NCBI GenBank assembly: GCA_009694195.1
Contig: SHVQ01000015.1
Location: 1-56,422, forward strand
Direction: 5' to 3'
Length of the DNA: 56,422 nt
Source of the DNA: Rhodospirillales bacterium
GTDB taxonomy: Bacteria; Pseudomonadota; Alphaproteobacteria; Rhodospirillales; SHVQ01
Below are positions 17,081 to 25,364 of this stretch, piece by piece. The stretch's first letter is position 1, and each line of letters opens with the position of its first letter. A program made the translations under genes and the position numbers. A model generated the notes under the pieces. It saw nothing but the letters and a program-made list of their open reading frames with translations. It had not been told where the DNA came from and did not search any database.

Positions 17081-19586
17081 CTACCGTGCGATCGTCGCCG
17101 AGCGGTTCGTCGTGCTGCGGCTGATGGCCGTCGGGAACAGCTTCTGAATGCCCTCGACCGCCGCTTCCGAGACGATCGCGGCGACCTGCCCCCACTGGCC
17201 GTCGAGGCTCCCCTGGCGGACGGCGTTTTCCTGCACCGCCGAGCCGATCTGGTCGCCCTCGATGGTCGTGACCATCCAGATGATGCGGGTCTTCTGGCGG
17301 CCGGCGAAGGGCGGATCGACCCTGACCGCGCCTTCGAGGACGTAAGTGGCCTGCCTGGGATCGTCGGAAATCGCGATGTCCTTGGCGGAAAGGGAATCGC
17401 GCATGGAGCGCGTGAGCGCCAGATTGCCGTCGCCGGGCGCGCCTTTCACCGGCTTGATCAGGAACACGGGCGGCCGCACCGGGTGGACGGGCGTCCGGGG
17501 CGGCGGCGGGCGGGCGGGATTGCGCTTGTTGCGCGGGCGGCGCCGCGGGCACCAGTGGCGCCACGGCCGGCTCGCGCGCGGGCAAGAACGAGGACGGCGG
17601 CTCCTTCACGACCGGAGCGACGGGGACAGCGGGGACCGGCGGCGGGGCGGGCGCCGCGGCCGGCGCGGGCGGGGTGCGACCGGCCGCGGGCGATGCCGCG
17701 CCAGGGCGCGGGCCCGGGGCAGCGGCTGTCTTGGGCGCAGGTGCCGCCGAGGCCTGAGCAGCCGGTGCGGGGCGCGCGGGATTTTCGGGCGCCGCCGCCG
17801 GCTGCGCCCACAATCCGCCTGAGGTCGCGGGGGCTGGCTCGGACGCTGCTGGCGCGGGCGTGGCCCACAGCCCGCCGCTCGGGGCCGGTGCGGGTTCCGC
17901 GGTCGGGGACGGCGGCGACGCGGTCTGCGCCTCGGCAAGCTTGGGCTCCATCACCGCAGCGGGTGCGGGCGGCGGGATCAGAACGGGCGGCGGCTGCAGG
18001 ACGATGCGCTCCTGCTCGGCCTTGACTTGCGCGAGACGGTTTTTTGCCAGGCCGGAGAAGGCCCCGAAGGGATATTTCTTCAGATACTCATCGAAATCGG
18101 CGGGGTCCTTGCTCGTCTGGACGGAGTGCCAGAACGCGAGCTCGACGACGACCGGATCGACGGAGATCGACGGCACGAGTGGAGGTGCTGCCGGCGGACG
18201 CGGCTCGGCCGCGATGGATGCGGCCGGGGAGGACATCGTGGTCTGCTGCCGCACGGGGATAACGGCTCCGGCGATCGTCTCGACAACGGGCGGCGGAATG
18301 ATGGGGCGCGGAGCGGGCTGCGCCTCGACCGGAGGCGCGGGTGGCGCGGGAGGAGCGGGAGCGGCCGGCTGTTCGGCGACTTCGACGGGATTCGGCGGCG
18401 GCAGAGCGCGAGAGGGCGGCGGAACGACCAGCGCGGCCGGCGATTTTTCGGCGACCGCCTGCTTGGCGGATTCGACGGGCGGCGCGGGGGGTGCCGCCGC
18501 GGGAGCATCGGGCGGCAGCGGCGGCGGGGCCGGCTCCACATTGGGCGCCTGAAGCTCGGCCATTGGGGCGGGCACCAGCAGGGCTCCCCCGGCAAACACG
18601 AGCGATGAGGGCGGCGGCAACGTGGCCGTCGAAAACCCGGCAGGACCGCGGTCGGCGCGGATCGCGGCCGGCGCGCCGACGGGAGCGATGCCGAGGTTCG
18701 GCTGCGTCTCCGCCGTCGCGGGAATTTCGGGCGGCAGCGCGGGCTCGACGAGGGTGACCGGCGCCGCAGGCGGTTCCGGCATTGCCGCGGGAGCCGGAGG
18801 AGGAGCGGGATTGAACACCGGGAGCGCGGGCGAGATCGGGGCAGCCGCCGGTGTAATGGCCTCGGCCAGTTGCGGCGGCGGCATCATGTTGCCCTTTTCA
18901 CCCGGAAGGATTGCCGGCAACGCTTCCGGTTCGGGCGCCGCCTGGATCGTCTCCGCGACCCTTGCCGCGGGCGCGGGTTCCGGCGGAGGTGCGGGTGCTG
19001 CTGAGGCGATCGTGCTGGCCCGGCTGGCCTCGGCCTCTGCTTTTGCTTGTGCCTCGGCTTCTGCCTGAGCGACGGCTTTTGCTTTTGCCTCGGCGGCGGC
19101 CTCGGCGACCAGCGCGCCCACCGGCTCGCGCACGAGCGCGAGGATCTTCGGCGCCGCTTCCGCCGCGATCATCTGCAGGACATCCGGGGATGCGCGCCGC
19201 CAAAGATCGGCCGAGGCGACAAGCTCGTGGCGGAAATCGCCCAACGACGATCCGTCGCCGGCCATCGCGTACCAGCCGATGGAGATCCACGTCACGGAGC
19301 CGCGCTCTTCCGTCTCCTCGACGCGCCCGACGACGAGCGGATTGCGGCCGTTGAATGCCGTGCTCGCGTGGGCGGGCGTGCCGTCCCGGCGCAACGTTTC
19401 AGCGAGGAGCGCGCCGAGCGCGGCCGCGCCCTCCCCTTGCACGCCGTCGATCGGGAAAACGACCGCGCCCAGGGCTTCCGGCGCTTGCGCGGAATGGACG
19501 GTCAACGGGTCGTTGGGGCCGCACGCGGCCACCCCGGCAATTGCGATACCGGCGATGCAGAGGCGTCGAAGGAAACGCTCCATCAA
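17081..19586 (-). CDS. Pro/Ala-rich lipoprotein, apparently frameshifted
   Basis: This is a lipoprotein (lipobox VAAC, C22) of unknown function. Residues about 30-150 resemble the N-terminal half of the next upstream protein (19712-20749). Then come more than 500 residues rich in Pro and Ala. Within them are one ordered island (FWHSVQTSKDPADFDEYLKKYP and on, a motif common in alphaproteobacterial envelope proteins) and duplicated SGGLWA(T/Q)PA units. The matching C-terminal half (FLIKPVKGAPGDGNLALTRS, on to a TAG at 17081) lies in another frame. The first frame instead runs on to 16899 through the intergenic repeat. The shift lies between about 17480 and 17560, in GC-rich low-complexity sequence. 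A sequencing error, a pseudogene or real slippage are all possible. Confidence 0.65.
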
Positions 19587-19711
19587 GCCTTTCGCGGCAA
19601 CGAAGCGTCCTTCCGGAGGAACTTAATAGCATGATTCCGCTATGTAAATGGGCTCGCTTGCGAGTCGCTCGCCGGCCCTTCGCCGACCCCCGGCGAAAAT
19701 GCCGCGACGGA

Positions 19712-20749
19712 CTATGGTGGGGGCATCGCACGCCCGGGAATCTGCGGGAGTGCGGTTGGCGGCGGCAATGCAGGCAAGGGCTTTTTCGCGGGGCGTCCCG
19801 GAAGCTGGGACGGGCCGGGATCGGGTTCGGGGACGGCGGCCGGCGGCCGGGAAAGCGCGCGCGGGGAGGTGCCGATTTGCGCCTCGCGGCTGCGCACCCG
19901 ATCGAGGATGTCCTCGATGCCGTCGACGGCCGCTTCCGCCGCGAGACCGGCGGTCTCGCCCCACGGCCCTTTGAGCGAGCCTGCCGGGATCGCGTTTTCC
20001 TGGCTTGCGCGTCCCATCACAGCACCTTCGCCGTCGACCACGGTCCAGACGATGCGGATTTTTTCGGTGCCCGGCGCAACAAGTTCCATCTCGACCGCGC
20101 CCTCCAGGTAGAAGCGCGCCGATTCGGGCGATCCCGCGGTGGCGACCCCGACCGTCTTCAGCGACAGTTGCATGGCGCGCGCGAGCGACACGTTCCCGTC
20201 GCCGGGCGCTCCGCTCACGCCTTTCACCCACAGCCCCGCCCGCGTCGCGACGACGGTGCCGTTCGGGTCGCCGCCCTGGATCATTGCGGCGACCGGCGGC
20301 GCGATCCCTTCGCCGACGGCCTCGATGATGCGGGGATCGCCGTATTCCCACTCCGCCCATGTGCCGTGCACTTCTTGCACGTGGCGGCCGACCGGCCGGC
20401 CCGCCCCGTCGAAGAGAACCCAACGGATCAGGACGATGGACGAATCCGACGGGTCCATGTTCGGCGCGCTGACGCCGCGGAGCACGTAGCGCTTGCCCCC
20501 CGTGCTCTGTCCGGCCGACGCCGGGATGCCCCTGCGGTTCAGCTGCTGGGCCGCCGAATCCGCGATCAGGCGGGCCATCGGAACGGGCGGGCCGTCGATC
20601 GGCTCGATGACGATCCCGGCGTTATCCGGAGAGATCGAAACGAGAGGGTTCGCGGGGTCGTCGGACGGGGGCCGGAACGGGCGCGGCAGGGTCGAGCACG
20701 CCATCAGCGCGACAGCGAGAAGCAGGACCGGAAGCGAGCGGATCGCCAT
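19712..20749 (-). CDS. Lipoprotein of unknown function, paralog of the Pro/Ala-rich protein
   Basis: The 345-residue protein has a lipoprotein signal with lipobox LMAC (C18). It holds in one piece the two half-domains that are separated by the long insert in the gene downstream. These are the N-terminal part (PDNAGIVIEPIDGPPVPMAR, then YVLRGVSAPN) and the C-terminal part (LWVKGVSGAPGDGNVSLARA, YLEGAVEMELVAPGTEKIRI, VMGRASQENAI). I do not recognise the family. ATG 20749 follows the stop of a 24-codon frame by one base, and the M24-like gene lies just before that, so the three may be one operon. Confidence 0.7.
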   Translation of the reverse strand: MAIRSLPVLLLAVALMACSTLPRPFRPPSDDPANPLVSISPDNAGIVIEPIDGPPVPMARLIADSAAQQLNRRGIPASAGQSTGGKRYVLRGVSAPNMDPSDSSIVLIRWVLFDGAGRPVGRHVQEVHGTWAEWEYGDPRIIEAVGEGIAPPVAAMIQGGDPNGTVVATRAGLWVKGVSGAPGDGNVSLARAMQLSLKTVGVATAGSPESARFYLEGAVEMELVAPGTEKIRIVWTVVDGEGAVMGRASQENAIPAGSLKGPWGETAGLAAEAAVDGIEDILDRVRSREAQIGTSPRALSRPPAAVPEPDPGPSQLPGRPAKKPLPALPPPTALPQIPGRAMPPP

Positions 20750-20750
20750 C

Positions 20751-20825
20751 CTACAGCAGCATCAGCGTGCACAGGCCCAGCGAGGCGGCCAAAGCGAACA
20801 GCAACAGAATAATCGCGTACGGCAC
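20751..20825 (-). CDS. Candidate 24-residue single-span membrane peptide
   Basis: GTG at 20825 opens 7 bases after the M24-like stop, and TAG at 20753-20751 ends one base before the ATG of the lipoprotein gene. The product is almost wholly hydrophobic (PYAIILLLFALAASLG, then LCTLML) and is a single transmembrane span. I see no clear Shine-Dalgarno sequence, so translation would depend on coupling. The exact fit between two genes is the main support. Confidence 0.4.
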   Translation of the reverse strand: MPYAIILLLFALAASLGLCTLMLL

Positions 20826-20831
20826 GGGGGG

Positions 20832-21983
20832 CTAGGACGCCATGAGCTCGAGCGGCGCCTTCGAGAGCCGCTCGTGCCCCTTGCCCGTGATCGCCACCGT
20901 CTCGCCCAGCGTCACCGCGAAACCGGCATCGCTGTTCATGATGATCATGTGCAGGAACAGCACCATGCCCGGCGTCACCACGACGGGATTGTCATGGTAG
21001 AGCATCGGCCAGTCCATCCAAGTGGGCGAGAAGGTCGTCCCCATGCTGTAGCCGCACGCGTTCAGGCGATGCTGGCCGAGCCCCGCGGCGTCGAGCACGC
21101 GCGCGTGCGCATCGAACGCCTCCCCGATGGTGCGGCCGGGCACCAGGGCCTCCTTCACCGCCTGCAGGGCGTCGCGCGCGGCTTCGAACATCGTGACCTG
21201 CACGGCCGGCGGCTTGCCGACCGGGAACGTCCGCATCAGGCAGGCGTGGTAGTGGCGGTAGACCCCCGCCCACTCGAGGGTGAGCTGATCCGTGGATTCG
21301 AGCGTGCGCCGGCCCGTGTAGTACCGGCAGAGGAGCGCGTCGCGGCCCGATCCGATGATGAATTCGTTGCCCGGGTAGTCGCCGCCGCCCTCGAAGACCG
21401 CGCCCTGCATGGCGGCGAGGATGGTGCCCTCGGAGACCCCCGGCTTCGTCAGCTTGGCGGCCGCGTAAAGCGCCGCGTCGGCGAGCTCGGCCGCGCGCCG
21501 GACATAGGCCATCTCGGCCGGGCTTTTGATCACCCGGAGCCGGCTCACCAGCTCGGAGGCGTCGGCCGTCGTGCAGAAGCCTTCGAGCGCCGCCGCGAGG
21601 CGCTGGCCGTTCCTGGCCGTGAGGCCGTAGGCCTCCCACTCGACGCCGAGCCGCTTTCCCGTGCAGCCGTGCTCCGCCAGGATCCGCTTGAGATCCGACG
21701 ACGGGTTGGCCTTCGGATCGTCCACCCAGATGCGGATGTCCTTGATCATCGAGGTGTGCTGCGCTTGACGCAGGTCGGGCGCCCGCGTCAGCAGCGTGAG
21801 ACGGCCGTCGGCGCCGAGATAAAGACACTGGAAGAAGCAGTAGCCGAACGTGTCGTAGCCCGTGAGATAGAACATGCTTTCCTGACGGAACATGAGGAGC
21901 CCGTCGAGCCCGTCCCGCACCATGGCGTCGCACGCGCGCTTGCGACGCCCCGCCAGCTCGGTCTCCGAAAAATGCAACGCCAT
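20832..21983 (-). CDS. M24-fold (creatinase/Xaa-Pro-like) protein lacking canonical metal ligands
   Basis: The 383-residue protein has the creatinase N-terminal domain (about 1-150, LTGYDTFGYCFFQC) and the pita-bread catalytic fold (about 155-375). Compared with metal-dependent M24 peptidases, the first Asp ligand position is E237 in LEWAG and the second is C248 in HYHACLMRT. The later GHG-type His block reads CGYSMGT, and the EPG block reads LFLHMI. Only the last Glu (LGETVAIT) looks conserved. Creatinase and ectoine-hydrolase-like members of this fold also depart from the metal set, so a metal-independent hydrolase is more likely than a dipeptidase. Confidence 0.75.
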   Translation of the reverse strand: MALHFSETELAGRRKRACDAMVRDGLDGLLMFRQESMFYLTGYDTFGYCFFQCLYLGADGRLTLLTRAPDLRQAQHTSMIKDIRIWVDDPKANPSSDLKRILAEHGCTGKRLGVEWEAYGLTARNGQRLAAALEGFCTTADASELVSRLRVIKSPAEMAYVRRAAELADAALYAAAKLTKPGVSEGTILAAMQGAVFEGGGDYPGNEFIIGSGRDALLCRYYTGRRTLESTDQLTLEWAGVYRHYHACLMRTFPVGKPPAVQVTMFEAARDALQAVKEALVPGRTIGEAFDAHARVLDAAGLGQHRLNACGYSMGTTFSPTWMDWPMLYHDNPVVVTPGMVLFLHMIIMNSDAGFAVTLGETVAITGKGHERLSKAPLELMAS

Positions 21984-22016
21984 GGCTTGGATCCCCTTCT
22001 CGTTTCTGTTGCCCGT

Positions 22017-22784
22017 CTAAGCGCGCAGCCCGATCGCCGAGAGGCCTCGGCCGTAGTCGCCTTCGCCGCGCAAAGTGGCGCGGCGGTAGCTGAAAAACCT
22101 GGCTTCGTCGGCGCAGGTATCGGCGTTCACGCGCTCGACGCTCTGGAGACCGGAGCGGCGGAGCCGCTCCGCGACATATCCCGGCAGATCGAAGAGGAAC
22201 CGGCCGGCGCGGGGCGAGGCCGTGAAGAAGCGCTCGTTGGCGGCATCCTCGCCGAGAAACTCGGTCTGGAATTCCGCGCCCACCTCGTAGGACGCCTGAT
22301 GGATGCACGGGCCGATCACGGCCGCGATCCGCTCGCGCGCGGCGCCGAGGCCCTGCATGGCGGCAACGGTCGCTTCGAGGATGCCGTTGCGGGCGCCGCG
22401 CCATCCGGCATGGGCGGCGCCGATGACGCCGGCCGCGGCGTCGGCCAGCAGCACGGGCGCGCAATCCGCCGCGAGAATGCCCAGCACGACGCCCGGCGTG
22501 CGGGACGCCATGCCGTCGGCCTTCGGTGCGCCGTTCGGCCCCCATGATCGGTCAACGGCCACGACCTCGGCCGAGTGCACTTGGTAGAGGGTGACCAGCG
22601 GCGCCTCCGCGGCGCCCAACCGCTCGATCGCGAGACTCCGGTTGCGAGCGACGGACTCCGGCCGATCCGCGGACCCGAGCCCGCAATTCAAGGACGCATA
22701 CAGCCCTTCGCTGACGCCGCCTTCGCGGGTGAAGAACGCGTGGGCGAGCTTCGGGATATTCGACAACGATGGGGCGGCGATCAT
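22017..22784 (-). CDS. pgeF: Peptidoglycan editing factor / laccase-domain protein
   Basis: The 255-residue protein belongs to the YfiH/DUF152 family, first described as polyphenol oxidases and now linked to removal of misincorporated residues from peptidoglycan precursors and to purine nucleoside phosphorolysis. The metal-site residues are visible: His in TLYQVHSAEV, Cys in ILAADCAPVLLAD and His in IGAAHAGWRGA. FTREGGVSEGLYASLNCGLGS is the family's N-terminal block. Its position beside the methyltransferase and lgt genes is typical of alphaproteobacteria, although an antitoxin gene and a repeat separate them here. Confidence 0.92.
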   Translation of the reverse strand: MIAAPSLSNIPKLAHAFFTREGGVSEGLYASLNCGLGSADRPESVARNRSLAIERLGAAEAPLVTLYQVHSAEVVAVDRSWGPNGAPKADGMASRTPGVVLGILAADCAPVLLADAAAGVIGAAHAGWRGARNGILEATVAAMQGLGAARERIAAVIGPCIHQASYEVGAEFQTEFLGEDAANERFFTASPRAGRFLFDLPGYVAERLRRSGLQSVERVNADTCADEARFFSYRRATLRGEGDYGRGLSAIGLRA

Positions 22785-22850
22785 TCGTATCCACTTCTAC
22801 TCAATTCGGGGCGGGCGCGAAAGAGGCTGCGGCGCGAAGCCTCCGTGGAT

Positions 22851-22922
22851 TCGTCGTTCCCGCGAAAGCGGGAACCCAGACCTTCAAGTAAGCCTGGACT
22901 CCCGCGTTCGCGGGAGTGACGA
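22851..22922. repeat. Palindromic repeat, TCGTTCCCGCGAAAGCGGGA type
   Basis: Two hairpins (CCCGCGAAAGCGGG and CCCGCGTTCGCGGG) are separated by CCAGACCTTCAAGTAAGCCTGG, which itself has CCAG...CTGG ends. This is the widespread alphaproteobacterial intergenic repeat. A partial relative lies at 36050-36075. Confidence 0.85.
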
Positions 22923-22960
22923 TTTTGCTTAAATGGAATTTGCACTAGTGAGGTGCCGCC

Positions 22961-23263
22961 ATGGTGCGCATGGCCCGTCCCAGCCATCCGGGACAGTTCA
23001 TCAGGATGGAGATCATTGAGCCCCTGGGGCTCTCCGTGACCGATGCGGCGAAGGCACTGGGCGTGACGCGACCTGCGCTATCGGCGCTGTTGAACGGCCG
23101 CGCCGCGCTCTCGCCGGAGATGGCGCTGCGCGTCGAAAAGGCTTTCGGTCCCAAGATGGACACGCTTTTGCGGATGCAGACGGCTTTTGAGATTTATGAG
23201 GCGCGGCAGCGCGAAGGGGAGATAAGGGTCTCGAAGTACGTCCCGAAAGCCCGGCCCGGCTAG
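22961..23263 (+). CDS. higA: HigA-family antitoxin-like XRE regulator, no toxin partner visible
   Basis: The 100-residue protein has a helix-turn-helix of the HigA type. HPGQFIRMEIIEPLGLSVTD is followed by AAKALGVTRPALSALLNGRA, then SPEMALRVEKAFG and LLRMQTAFEIYEARQ. HigA binds its own operator and neutralises a HigB mRNA interferase encoded just upstream. The 176 bases upstream hold only a palindromic repeat and no HigB frame, so this is an orphan or a remnant. It is the only plus-strand gene between 20832 and 26351. Confidence 0.85.
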   Translation: MVRMARPSHPGQFIRMEIIEPLGLSVTDAAKALGVTRPALSALLNGRAALSPEMALRVEKAFGPKMDTLLRMQTAFEIYEARQREGEIRVSKYVPKARPG

Positions 23264-23288
23264 CCCCGGGCCGCTTAAGGCAGCAGAC

Positions 23289-24401
23289 CTAAGGGGCGAA
23301 CCCCGGCAGCGCCGCGAGCGCGGGCCCGCTCACGCCGAAGACCTTGAACAACGCCCCCATGCCGTCCGGCTCGACCAGGCGCGCCTTGGCGGAACGGATA
23401 CCCCGGGCTTGCGAAGGACTTGCGCGAGCGAGCAGCGTCTCCGTGCGCGCCGAGATTCCGAGCCATTCCAGGAACGCGCCTTGGGATACGGGCCCGTGCG
23501 CGCGGGCGCCGGCCCCGGCCGCGACATCGCGGAGCGCGCCGAAGTCGACGTGGGCGGTGAGATCCAATTCGCCCGGGCTCGCGAGGACATCGGCGAACGC
23601 GTGGCCTTTCACGGCCTGCAGCGTGTCGCCGATCGCGCTCTCGGGGTGCCCGTAATCGACGATGACCGCGGCGCCGCCCTCGCCCGCGAGCCGCGTCGCG
23701 ATCGTATGGAGAATGCGGAGCGCCTGCGGGCAGACTTCGACGACCGCTCCTGCAGGCGCATCGCGAAGACGCTCCGGGATCGGGTGGAGTTTTTCGGGCG
23801 GTGGCGAGAGCACGAAGCGAAACGCGTGTTCTTCTTGCTCCGAGGCTTCCGCGACGTCGACGAGCCGCTCGCACCAGCCTGCCTGCGTGCGCTCGAACTG
23901 GCGGATCGGAAGCGCATCGAAGAACTCGTTGGCGACCACGATGGCCGGCCCCGCGGGCACGTCCGAGACGTCGTCATGCCATTGGGCGTCGCGACCTGCG
24001 CGCGCGAGCGTCTCCTTCTGCCGGGCGCGCAAGACGGGGCTCCGCTCGATCATGTGCAGGCGCACGGCGTCGATGAACCCCGGCACTTTGGCCGTGGCCC
24101 GGAGCGCGTCCGCCATCAAGGTCCCGCGCCCGGGGCCGAGCTCGACCCATTGCACGGGGTCGGGCTTGCCGATCGCGTCCCACACGACGGCGCACCAGAG
24201 GCCGATGAGCTCGCCGAACATCTGGCTGATCTCCGGCGCTGTCGTGAAGTCGCCCCCGGCTCCGAGCGGATCGCGCGTCGCGTAATACCCGAAACGGGGA
24301 TGGCCGGCTGCGTCTTCCATGAAGGCGGCGACGGTGAGCGGGCCCTCGCGCTGGATGCGCTGTCGCAAGTGCCTGGCGAGGAACGCGGGTGACGACGGCA
24401 T
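23289..24401 (-). CDS. Class I SAM-dependent methyltransferase, NDUFAF7/MidA-like
   Basis: The 370-residue protein belongs to the family that includes mitochondrial NDUFAF7, which methylates an arginine of complex I subunit NDUFS2. Seen here are the N-terminal PLTVAAFMEDAAGHPRFGYY block, DFTTAPEISQMFGELIGLW, the SAM-binding WVELGPGRGTLMADALR, and ANEFFDALPIRQF. The length is normal. Whether the bacterial protein acts on complex I is not proven. It lies 25 bases downstream of lgt, the usual alphaproteobacterial arrangement. Confidence 0.9.
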   Translation of the reverse strand: MPSSPAFLARHLRQRIQREGPLTVAAFMEDAAGHPRFGYYATRDPLGAGGDFTTAPEISQMFGELIGLWCAVVWDAIGKPDPVQWVELGPGRGTLMADALRATAKVPGFIDAVRLHMIERSPVLRARQKETLARAGRDAQWHDDVSDVPAGPAIVVANEFFDALPIRQFERTQAGWCERLVDVAEASEQEEHAFRFVLSPPPEKLHPIPERLRDAPAGAVVEVCPQALRILHTIATRLAGEGGAAVIVDYGHPESAIGDTLQAVKGHAFADVLASPGELDLTAHVDFGALRDVAAGAGARAHGPVSQGAFLEWLGISARTETLLARASPSQARGIRSAKARLVEPDGMGALFKVFGVSGPALAALPGFAP

Positions 24402-24426
24402 GGCTGGGTCCCGCGCGCGCGACCGG

Positions 24427-25221
24427 TCAACGGCCGGACTTGGCCCGCCACATAAGCGCGACCCCGGCGATCAGCATGGGAATGCAGAGCATCTGGCCAT
24501 ACGTGAGGCCGGCCGGAAAGACACCCATGAGCGTATCCGGCTCGCGAAAGAGCTCCGCGATCGAACGCGCGACGGCATAGCCGGCAAGAAAGGCTCCGCC
24601 GAGAAAGCCCTGCCGGCGGCGCACCCATTCCTGGCGCGCAAAGAGGTAAAGGACGACGAACAGAACCGCCCCTTCGAGGCCGGCCTCGTAGAGCTGGCTC
24701 GGATGGCGCGGCTGGGGCCCGCCGCCCGGGAACACCATCGCCCACGGGACGTCGGTCGCGCGGCCGATCAGCTCGCCGTTGATGAAGTTCGCGACGCGCC
24801 CCAAGAAAAGACCGATCGGCGTCGCGCACGCGACCACGTCGCCGAACGCCCGGAACGGAATGCCCCGCCGGCGGGCAAACATAAACAGGGCGACGAGGAC
24901 TCCGACGGCGCCGCCGTGAAACGACATGCCGCCCTGCCACACCGCGAGGACGGCGGCTGGGTGCGCGAGGTAGTAATCGAGGCGGTAGAACAGCACGTAG
25001 CCGATGCGGCCGCCGAGCACGACGCCCAAGGTCGCCCAGACGAGGAAATCGTCGATGTCGCGGACCCCGACCGTCTGCGGCGGCATCTTCGCGAGCGCCC
25101 GCACGTATCGCCAGCCGAGCAGAAGCCCGCCGATGTAGGCGAGCGCATACCAGCGGATGGCCAGGGGGCCGATCTCGAAGAGAATGGGATCGATGCGCGG
25201 ATAGGGAATGACGAAGGTCAT
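24427..25221 (-). CDS. lgt: Prolipoprotein diacylglyceryl transferase
   Basis: This inner-membrane enzyme transfers diacylglyceryl from phosphatidylglycerol to the lipobox cysteine of prolipoproteins. The 264-residue protein has about seven hydrophobic helices, the N-terminal IRWYALAYIGGLLLGW block, the GGMSFHGG loop with its conserved His, the signature GRVANFINGELIGR and the HPSQLYE motif. It provides the first step for the many lipoproteins in this window. The 143 bases upstream contain a palindromic repeat. Confidence 0.96.
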   Translation of the reverse strand: MTFVIPYPRIDPILFEIGPLAIRWYALAYIGGLLLGWRYVRALAKMPPQTVGVRDIDDFLVWATLGVVLGGRIGYVLFYRLDYYLAHPAAVLAVWQGGMSFHGGAVGVLVALFMFARRRGIPFRAFGDVVACATPIGLFLGRVANFINGELIGRATDVPWAMVFPGGGPQPRHPSQLYEAGLEGAVLFVVLYLFARQEWVRRRQGFLGGAFLAGYAVARSIAELFREPDTLMGVFPAGLTYGQMLCIPMLIAGVALMWRAKSGR

Positions 25222-25243
25222 GGGACGGCGGCTCTCTTTCCGC

Positions 25244-25344
25244 TCTCCCCCTCACCCAGCTCCGGGTAAGTCGCGTCTTTTCGACGCGCCACCCTTCTCA
25301 ACCCTCTCCCCCGTATAAGCGGGGGAGAGGGGAGGGTGAGGGGG
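25244..25344. repeat. Palindromic repeat, CCCCTCACCC family, opposite orientation
   Basis: It runs from CTCCCCCTCACCCAGCTCCG to GGGAGGGTGAGGGGG. Its reverse complement aligns to the copy at 14771-14872 in both outer arms and the CTCCCCCGC stem, with a different central stretch (CGCGTCTTTTCGACGCG, an extra hairpin). Confidence 0.8.
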
Positions 25345-25364
25345 CGATGGGATATGTGCATGCT

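Noticed and set aside
20493..22547. A 684-codon plus-strand open frame
   Set aside because: It runs antisense to the M24-like and pgeF genes, shows no protein family features, and reflects high-GC codon bias.
22851..22922. CRISPR-like spacing of two hairpins
   Set aside because: There are only two different hairpins, with no repeat-spacer periodicity and no cas genes.
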